This document shows positions 6,055 through 11,069 of a stretch of 11,069 bases of DNA, piece by piece. Numbering within the stretch: the first letter of the stretch is position 1; the number at the start of each line of letters is the position of its first letter. Under the pieces are notes generated by a model. It was given only the letters and a program-made list of their open reading frames with translations, did not search any database and was not told the DNA's origin. The position numbers were made by a program, and so were the translations under genes. Source of the stretch: Acidimicrobiales bacterium (GTDB lineage: Bacteria; Actinomycetota; Acidimicrobiia; Acidimicrobiales; Aldehydirespiratoraceae); assembly GCA_021604885.1 (NCBI GenBank), contig BQJV01000064.1, positions 1 through 11,069 of the forward strand, in the 5' to 3' direction.

Positions 6055-6081
6055 GCGAAAATCTCACGTAGCGTGCGAAAA
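6055..6081. repeat. Pair of GCGAAAA direct repeats in the divergent intergenic region
   Basis: GCGAAAA occurs at 6055-6061 and 6075-6081, exactly 20 bp apart (about two helical turns), 53 to 80 bp upstream of the predicted transcription start at 6147. The A-tracts contrast with the GC-rich surroundings. It may be a binding site for a dimeric regulator, or chance. The rest of the 5917-6146 gap holds the two promoters described separately and no gene I can support. Confidence 0.3.
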
Positions 6082-6109
6082 CGACGGAGAATTGCGGGCG
6101 GGCAGCGGC

Positions 6110-6147
6110 GTGACGCGGGACGAAGCCGGGCGTTTAGACTGGCCCCA
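6110..6147 (+). promoter_or_regulatory. Probable leaderless promoter of the polyphosphate operon
   Basis: TAGACT (6135-6140) fits the -10 consensus TAnnnT and is followed by exactly six bases and then ATG 6147. A loose -35, GTGACG (6110-6115), is 19 nt upstream. No Shine-Dalgarno precedes the ATG. The geometry implies a transcript beginning at the start codon. Confidence 0.5.
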
Positions 6148-6431
6148 TGACCGACACCGCAGATCTCGAGACCGATGAGCCGCCGATCGGCCAGGCGACC
6201 ATCGTCTATCTCGGTCCGACCGCGCCGCATTGGGAGATCCGAGCCGTCTACGGCGAGCGCGACGTGATGGACGGCTTCCGCGACCGCGTCAATGCCCGTC
6301 TCCTGCTTCTTCCCCCGCACGACCCGCAGTTCCGCCGCAATCGTGAACGCGTGAACCGTGACGGCGAGCGCGAGCGCATCGTCGTCGAGTGGGACCTCGG
6401 CTACCCGGAGGATGACGAGGCCACTGCGTGA
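6147..6431 (+). CDS. Unrecognised 94-aa protein, first gene of the polyphosphate operon
   Basis: I do not recognise this family. The protein is soluble, with no signal peptide, membrane helix or cysteine. It has an acidic N-terminus (TDTADLETDEPP), a likely beta strand ATIVYLG followed by PTAPHWEIRAVYG, a helix DGFRDRVNARLLLLP, then PPHDPQFRRNRERVNRDGERER, a strand IVVEWDLGY and an acidic tail (PEDDEAT). The reading frame looks genuine: it starts exactly one promoter-length after a TAnnnT element and it heads a closely packed operon 22 nt before the ROK kinase gene. The compact strand-helix-strand pattern could fit a small regulatory or adaptor protein, but no function can be read from the sequence. 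Confidence 0.75.
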   Translation: MTDTADLETDEPPIGQATIVYLGPTAPHWEIRAVYGERDVMDGFRDRVNARLLLLPPHDPQFRRNRERVNRDGERERIVVEWDLGYPEDDEATA

Positions 6432-6453
6432 CCCCGGCAACGGGCGGCGACGC

Positions 6454-7389
6454 GTGATATCGATCGGCGTCGATCTCGGCGGCACGAAGACCATGGCGGT
6501 CCGCGTCGAGGACGGCCGCATCATCGACAAGGCGAAGAAGTCGACGCCCCGGGTCGGTGGGCCCGACGACGTCCTCGACACGATTGCCGCGGTGGTCGCG
6601 AAGGTCGACCCGGAGCAACGTGCCGCCACGATCGGCGTCGGCGTGCCGGGCCCGGTTCGCCCGGGTACCGGCGTGCTCGCGGTGGCGAAGAACCTGCCCG
6701 GCTGGGACCATGATGTCGACGTCGCGGCAGGCCTCGGCGAGCGATGCGCGGGCCGCCGCGTCCTGGTGGACAACGACGTGAACGTCGGCACCCTCGCGGA
6801 GGCGCGTGTCGGTGCGGGAACGGGCGTCGCCGACCTGCTCGGCGTGTTCATGGGCACGGGCGTGGGAGCCGGGTTGGTGCTGGACGGCACGCTCCGTCAG
6901 GGTCCGCGCGGCATCGCGGGCGAGCTCGGTCATGCCTATGTCGCGTTCCGTGACTTCGAGACCGCTGCGGTCGGCCGGGGCGAACTCGAGGACTACGCGG
7001 GCCGGCGCATGATGGAAGCCCGGGCGCGGGCGTGCCACGCCGAGGGCGACACGACCGCGCTGGTCGACCTGGCCGGCGATTCCCGCATGAAGTCGAGCAC
7101 CTGGGAGAAGGCGCTCGACGTCGACGACCCCGTCGCCGTGCGCCTGGTGAACGACGCGGCGGACGCAATGGCTGCCGCACTCGCCAGTGCCGTCGCCCTG
7201 CTCGACGTGGAGCTGATCGTGCTGGGCGGCGGCATGGCCGAACGGCTCGGTGAGCCGTTCCGCGCCGATCTCGAGTCGAGGGTCACCGCCCGTGCCTTTG
7301 CCGGAATCAGCGCGCCGGTGCGCTCGGCCAGGTTGGGCGACACCGGCGGCGCGCTCGGGGCCGCACTGCTGGCCGAGGCCGCCGGGTGA
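6454..7389 (+). CDS. ROK-family sugar kinase (glucokinase-like)
   Basis: 311-aa ROK protein, the usual length. It has no DNA-binding N-terminus, so it is a kinase rather than a repressor. From GTG 6454: phosphate loop GVDLGGTKT (5-13, D7), GVGVPGPV, VDNDVN with catalytic Asp D108, a second ATP-binding segment FMGTGVGAGLVLDG, ELGH (157-160) and a late ILGGGMAE-like segment (VLGGGMAE). These favour phosphorylation of glucose or a related hexose by ATP. The Cys-rich zinc motif CxCGxxGC that normally follows ELGH is missing; the aligned region reads ETAAVGRGELEDYAGR. I prefer GTG 6454 because the family's first strand starts there. ATG 6412 would add 14 residues, overlap the previous gene and place GGAG almost against the start. 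Its end overlaps ppk by 4 nt. Polyphosphate as donor is possible from context, but the motifs are not those I know for polyphosphate glucokinase. Confidence 0.88.
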   Translation: MISIGVDLGGTKTMAVRVEDGRIIDKAKKSTPRVGGPDDVLDTIAAVVAKVDPEQRAATIGVGVPGPVRPGTGVLAVAKNLPGWDHDVDVAAGLGERCAGRRVLVDNDVNVGTLAEARVGAGTGVADLLGVFMGTGVGAGLVLDGTLRQGPRGIAGELGHAYVAFRDFETAAVGRGELEDYAGRRMMEARARACHAEGDTTALVDLAGDSRMKSSTWEKALDVDDPVAVRLVNDAADAMAAALASAVALLDVELIVLGGGMAERLGEPFRADLESRVTARAFAGISAPVRSARLGDTGGALGAALLAEAAG

Positions 7390-9470
7390 GCGGGTCGTCC
7401 GCCCCGAACCGCGTCGGCGGGTGGGATGTCAACGACACCACCCTGCTCAATCGCGAGCTCAGCTGGTTGGCGTTCAACGCGCGGGTGTTGGCACTCGCGG
7501 GCGACCCCGACACGCCGCTGCTCGAACAGGTGGCCTTCCTCGCGATCTACGCGAGCAACCTCGACGAGTTCTTCCAGGTTCGCGTGGCCGGTCTCGATGA
7601 CCAGGTTGCGGGCGGGATCACCACGCCCGGGCCGGATGGACGGACGCCCCGCGAGCAGGTCGCCGCCATCCGTGACGTCGTGACGGACCTCGGTACCCAG
7701 CACGAAGAGGTGATCGTCAAGCAGGTGATGCCCGCGCTGCACGACGCCGGGATCGAGCTCGTCGACGAAGCCGACCTGACCGATGGCGAACGGACCGAGC
7801 TGGCCGAGCGGTTCCGCCAGCGGATCTTCCCGATCCTGACGCCGCTGGCCGTCGATCCCGGTCACCCCTTCCCGTACATCTCGGACCTCTCGCTGAACCT
7901 CGCGGTCGTGGTCCGAGACCGCGTCGACGGACGTTCTCGCTTCGCGCGCGTCAAGGTGCCGAGCACCATCGACCGGTGGCAGAAGATCGGCGAGGGGCGC
8001 TACGTCGCGCTCGAGACGGTGATCCAGGCGCATCTCGACCAGCTGTTCGAGGGCATGGAGATCGTCGAGTCACACGTATTCCGCGTGACCCGCAACGCAG
8101 ACCTCACGCTGGAGGACGCCGAGGCCGACGATCTGCTCGCTGCGGTGGAGATGGAGCTGCGCCGCCGGAGGTTCGGGCGCGCCGTGCGGCTCGAGGTCGC
8201 GGCGACGATCTCCGACGCGGTTCTCGACCTGCTGATCCGCGAGCTCGACCTGGAGCCGCACGAGATCTACCCGACCGCCGCTCCGCTCGATGCCACCTCA
8301 CTCTTCGAGATCGCCGGGCTCGATCGGCCCGAGCTCACGTGGCCGGACTGGCAGGGCGTGGTGGAGCCGGCGCTGGTCGGCGAGGACGGTCCGGCGGAGT
8401 TCTTCGCCGCGATGCGACGCGGCGATGTGTTCCTCCATCACCCCTACTCCTCGTTCGGTTCCTCGGTCGTCGAGTTCATCCGCCAGGCGTCGCGGGATCC
8501 GCAGGTGCTCGCGATCAAGCTGACGCTCTATCGCACGTCCGGTGACAGCACCATCATCGACGCGCTCATCCGTGCCTCGGAGGCGGGCAAGCAGATCGCC
8601 GTGCTCGTCGAGCTGAAGGCGCGCTTCGACGAAGCCGCCAACATCGGTTGGGCCCGACGATTGGAGCAGGCCGGCGTCCACGTCGCCTATGGGATCGTCG
8701 GCCTGAAGATCCACTCGAAGATCTGCATGGTGGTGCGCCAGGAAGCTGACGGGATCCGGCGCTACTGCCATGTCGGCACGGGCAACTACAACCATCACAC
8801 CGCCCGCGTCTACGAGGACTTCGGCGTCCTGACCGCGGATGCGGAGGTCGGCGATGACCTCGCCGATCTCTTCAACGGGCTCACCGGCTACAGCCACGCC
8901 CAACAGTTCGCCCGCTTGCTCGTTGCGCCGCATCATCTTCGGTCCGAGCTGTACCGCCTCCTCGACCGGGAGATCGCGTCGGGACGCGGACGCGTCGTCA
9001 TGAAGATGAACAGCCTCGTCGACGCCGACATGATCGCGAAGCTCTACGAGGCGTCGCAGGCTGGCGTGGACATCGATCTCATCGTGCGCGGCATCTGCTG
9101 TCTGCGCCCCGGCGTGCCGGGCCTCTCCGACCGGATCCGCGTGCGCTCCGTGGTCGGCCGGTACCTCGAGCACTCCCGGATCTACCAGTTCGGCAACGGG
9201 AACGGACCGGGCGACCCGCTGACCTACATCGGCAGCGCCGATCTCATGACCCGAAACCTCGACCGTCGTATCGAGGTGCTGCTCGAGGTGCGCGACGAGG
9301 CCACCCTCGCGCGATTGCAGGAGTCGATCGACGTCAACCTCACCGATGACCGCCTCGCGTGGACCCTCGACGGGTCCGGCGTCTGGACACGACGTCGCGG
9401 TACGGTCGGCATCGATGCCCACGAGCGGTTCCAGCAGCTCGCACGGGCGAGGAGCGCGGCCCATGCGTGA
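7386..9470 (+). CDS. ppk1: Polyphosphate kinase 1
   Basis: 694-aa PPK1, full length for the family. It makes inorganic polyphosphate from ATP, reversibly, through a phosphohistidine. The N domain starts at the signature LLNRELSWLAFNARVL (about residue 20), continuing LEQVAFLAIYASNLDEFFQVR. The head domain (about 125-310) includes PILTPLAVDPGHPFPYIS. Two phospholipase D-like C-terminal domains carry the expected histidines: H443 in KIHSKI (the autophosphorylated residue, E. coli H435 equivalent) and H596 in RYLEHSRIY (H592 equivalent). Also present are DVFLHHPYSSF, IKLTLYRT, VELKARFDEAANI, HVGTGNYN and YIGSADLMTRNLDRRIE. GTG 7386 overlaps the kinase stop (GTGA), and the end overlaps the Nudix gene by 8 nt. 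Nothing appears broken. Confidence 0.98.
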   Translation: MSGSSAPNRVGGWDVNDTTLLNRELSWLAFNARVLALAGDPDTPLLEQVAFLAIYASNLDEFFQVRVAGLDDQVAGGITTPGPDGRTPREQVAAIRDVVTDLGTQHEEVIVKQVMPALHDAGIELVDEADLTDGERTELAERFRQRIFPILTPLAVDPGHPFPYISDLSLNLAVVVRDRVDGRSRFARVKVPSTIDRWQKIGEGRYVALETVIQAHLDQLFEGMEIVESHVFRVTRNADLTLEDAEADDLLAAVEMELRRRRFGRAVRLEVAATISDAVLDLLIRELDLEPHEIYPTAAPLDATSLFEIAGLDRPELTWPDWQGVVEPALVGEDGPAEFFAAMRRGDVFLHHPYSSFGSSVVEFIRQASRDPQVLAIKLTLYRTSGDSTIIDALIRASEAGKQIAVLVELKARFDEAANIGWARRLEQAGVHVAYGIVGLKIHSKICMVVRQEADGIRRYCHVGTGNYNHHTARVYEDFGVLTADAEVGDDLADLFNGLTGYSHAQQFARLLVAPHHLRSELYRLLDREIASGRGRVVMKMNSLVDADMIAKLYEASQAGVDIDLIVRGICCLRPGVPGLSDRIRVRSVVGRYLEHSRIYQFGNGNGPGDPLTYIGSADLMTRNLDRRIEVLLEVRDEATLARLQESIDVNLTDDRLAWTLDGSGVWTRRRGTVGIDAHERFQQLARARSAAHA

Positions 9471-9915
9471 TCTCCGGGCGAAGCTGAGCGAGGACCATCC
9501 CGACATCGAGGTGTGGGCGGCGGGCGGCGTCGTCATCCGCGATGCCGGCGGCGAACTCGAGGTGCTGCTCGTCCACCGTCCCCACCGGGCGGACTGGTCG
9601 TTCCCGAAGGGAAAGATGGATGAGGGCGAGACCCTCGGTCGCACCGCGGAACGCGAGGTCGAGGAGGAGACGGGCTACCGATGCAACCGGCTCCGGCGCC
9701 TTCCCGAGGTGCGCTATGTCGCGAAGGGGAAGCAGAAGCTCGTCGTCTACTGGACGATGGCGATCGTCGACGGCACCTTCGAGCCGAACGACGAAGTCGA
9801 CGCCCTCGGATGGTTCGGACTCACCGCTGCCGCACAGGTGCTGACCTACGAACGCGATGTCTACGTGCTCGACGCGATCCGGCCGACGAAACCGCACCTT
9901 AAGATGCTGGCGTGA
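9463..9915 (+). CDS. Nudix hydrolase, MutT1-like, single domain
   Basis: 150-aa Nudix protein. The box is complete: G50-x5-E56-x7-R64-E65-V66-E67-E68-E69-T70-G71-Y72 (GKMDEGETLGRTAEREVEEE). Before it come AAGGVVIRDAG and VHRPHRADWSFPKG. After it VVYWTMAIVDGTFEPNDEVD and LGWFGL complete the fold. Such enzymes hydrolyse nucleoside diphosphates linked to another group, for example 8-oxo-dGTP or dinucleoside polyphosphates. The pattern HRPxxxDWSxPKGKxDxGET, the position after ppk1 and the EVDxLxW ending recall mycobacterial MutT1, which is encoded beside ppk1. MutT1 has a second histidine-phosphatase domain; this protein ends after the Nudix fold. ATG 9463 was chosen because it is just before the conserved part and couples to the ppk1 stop. 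The substrate is not determined. Confidence 0.92.
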   Translation: MRDLRAKLSEDHPDIEVWAAGGVVIRDAGGELEVLLVHRPHRADWSFPKGKMDEGETLGRTAEREVEEETGYRCNRLRRLPEVRYVAKGKQKLVVYWTMAIVDGTFEPNDEVDALGWFGLTAAAQVLTYERDVYVLDAIRPTKPHLKMLA

Positions 9916-11069
9916 CCGACTCGGGCTGGCGCCCACTCCGGCGACCCCAGCCCGAGACGCGAGGGGCCGAAGGATTCGTCGTGACGCCCTTCGTGCGTCT
10001 CGCACGGGTCCACGCCGTCGCGGCGGCGTCCGACGGTGCGATCACCGCCGCGCTCGCCGGCTCGATCTTCTTCTCCATCAGCCCGGAGGAATCACGGGGC
10101 CGTGTCGCCCTCGCGCTTCTGCTGACCATGGCGCCGTTCGCCGTCGTGACGCCGCTCATCGGCCCCGTCATCGACCGCGTCCGGGGCGGTCGTCGGATGA
10201 TGATCCTGGCCACCCTTGTCGGCCGGGCGATCATCGCCTTCTTCATGATCCAGCACTTCGACACGTTGCTGCTGTTTCCCGAAGCGTTCGGCATCCTGGT
10301 GCTCCAGAAGAGCTACGCGGTGGCGAAGAGCGCGGTCGTGCCACAACTCGTGCGCAGCGAACAGGACTTCGTGTCGGCCAACAGTCGACTCGCCCTGCTG
10401 AGCTCGATCGCCGGTCCGGCCGGCGCGGCGACCGCGGGAGCGTTCTCGGTGGTCGGTGGCCCGGCGGTCGCTGCGGCGATCGCCATGATCGGCTTCATTG
10501 TTTCGACGGTGCTGGCGTTCCAGCTCCCGAAGGTCGTTGTCGCCGACTCCCCGGTCGAGGCGCTCGAGAAGGCGGAGCTCCGCGACGCCCGCATCCTGCT
10601 GGCGGCGACCTCGATGGCGGTCATCCGTGGCGCGGTGGGGTTCGTGACCATGCTGGTCATGTTCGAGCTGCGGGGTGGCAAGGACGGTGTGGACGTCAGC
10701 ACGGAGGGCGCCGCGTTCGGCGGTTCCACCGCGAGCGTGCGCGACATCGACATCACGGGTGATCCGCGCGCGTCCTTGCTCGACTTCGCCCTGGTCGGCG
10801 TGTTCGCCGTCGGCGGATCTCTCAGCGGAGCCCGCCTCGCTCCGGTCATCCGCCAGCGGATCACCGAGGAGCGGATGCTCGCCGGAGCACTCGGCATCAT
10901 CGTCGCCGCTGGCGTGTGGGCCGGGCTCACCGGCGACATCCTCGGCACGGCACTCCTCGGATTCTCGGTGTCGTTCGGCACGGTCACCGGGAAGCTGGCG
11001 TTCGACGCCCTGGTGCAGCGCGACGCGCCGGATGCCAACTACGGACGATCGTTCGCGCGCTTCGAGGCC
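9912..11069 (+). CDS. MFS transporter (MFS_3/EntS-like), 3' partial
   Basis: 386 codons from GTG 9912 to the right edge without a stop. GTG overlaps the Nudix stop (GTGA). A short charged N-terminus (about 25 residues) is followed by several hydrophobic helices, for example AITAALAGSIFFSI, RVALALLLTMAPFAVVTPLI, AATAGAFSVVGGPAVAAAIA and LDFALVGVFAVGG. The MFS motif A loop is present after helix 2: GPVIDRVRGGRR (84-95, D88). KSAVVPQLV and DFVSANSRLALLSSIAGPAG resemble the MFS_3 group of multidrug or siderophore exporters. A hydrophilic stretch of about 38 residues (252-289) falls near the middle, where the loop joining the two six-helix halves is expected. It acts in the cytoplasmic membrane; the substrate is unknown. 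Confidence 0.85.
   Translation, partial: MTDSGWRPLRRPQPETRGAEGFVVTPFVRLARVHAVAAASDGAITAALAGSIFFSISPEESRGRVALALLLTMAPFAVVTPLIGPVIDRVRGGRRMMILATLVGRAIIAFFMIQHFDTLLLFPEAFGILVLQKSYAVAKSAVVPQLVRSEQDFVSANSRLALLSSIAGPAGAATAGAFSVVGGPAVAAAIAMIGFIVSTVLAFQLPKVVVADSPVEALEKAELRDARILLAATSMAVIRGAVGFVTMLVMFELRGGKDGVDVSTEGAAFGGSTASVRDIDITGDPRASLLDFALVGVFAVGGSLSGARLAPVIRQRITEERMLAGALGIIVAAGVWAGLTGDILGTALLGFSVSFGTVTGKLAFDALVQRDAPDANYGRSFARFEA

Noticed and set aside
6358..6453. Upstream extension of the ROK kinase to ATG 6358
   Set aside because: It would overlap the 94-aa gene by 74 nt, and the added residues are Ser/Thr/Arg-rich without family similarity. ROK proteins begin at the VISIGVDLGG strand.
6454..7389. 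ROK protein as a transcriptional repressor (NagC/XylR type)
   Set aside because: There is no N-terminal helix-turn-helix. The protein starts directly at the kinase phosphate loop and keeps the catalytic Asp.
9346..9462. Upstream extension of the Nudix gene to ATG 9346
   Set aside because: It lies entirely inside ppk1, adds a non-conserved low-complexity N-terminus, and ATG 9463 gives a compact overlap of 8 nt.
8298..9644. Minus-strand open frame (448 codons) opposite ppk1 and the Nudix gene
   Set aside because: It crosses two well-identified genes, has no known motif and has no ribosome site. Long antisense frames are expected at this GC content.

Overview
The window is high-GC DNA from an actinobacterium. 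Two WhiB-like (Wbl) iron-sulfur proteins, a family essentially confined to Actinomycetota and their phages, are the strongest evidence. A mycobacterial SigE-type ECF sigma factor, many GTG starts, 4-nt GTGA overlaps and probable leaderless promoters agree with this. A lineage such as Acidimicrobiia is my guess; no rRNA or other clade marker is present to test it.

Layout. (1) Positions 2-3574, plus strand: the large 3' part of a c-di-GMP protein (GAF-like repeats, PAS, GGDEF, EAL), cut by the left edge. (2) 3601-3989: a WhiB/WhmD-type regulator behind a readable promoter with dyad elements, followed by a hairpin. (3) 4109-5661: tatA, then an ECF sigma factor of the SigE type, then its membrane-spanning anti-sigma factor, which overlaps the sigma gene by 4 nt. 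(4) 5671-5916, minus strand: a second Wbl gene converging on the anti-sigma gene. (5) A divergent intergenic region, 5917-6146. (6) 6147 to the right edge, plus strand: a tightly packed operon of a 94-aa protein I do not recognise, a ROK-family sugar kinase, polyphosphate kinase 1, a MutT1-like Nudix hydrolase and an MFS transporter that runs off the window.

How the genes may work together. The left and middle parts are regulatory: c-di-GMP turnover, two Fe-S transcription factors and an envelope-stress sigma/anti-sigma pair beside the Tat export subunit. The linkage of Tat and SigE recalls the mycobacterial sigE-rseA-htrA-tatB locus in a different order. The right part is phosphate, energy and nucleotide metabolism built around polyphosphate.

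I see no mobile elements, CRISPR arrays, tRNA, rRNA or phage genes. No gene-free stretch exceeds 300 bases. The most unusual item is the anti-sigma factor: it has no cysteine at all, lacks the zinc-binding motif common in this family, and carries two methionine-rich clusters in its predicted extracytoplasmic part.
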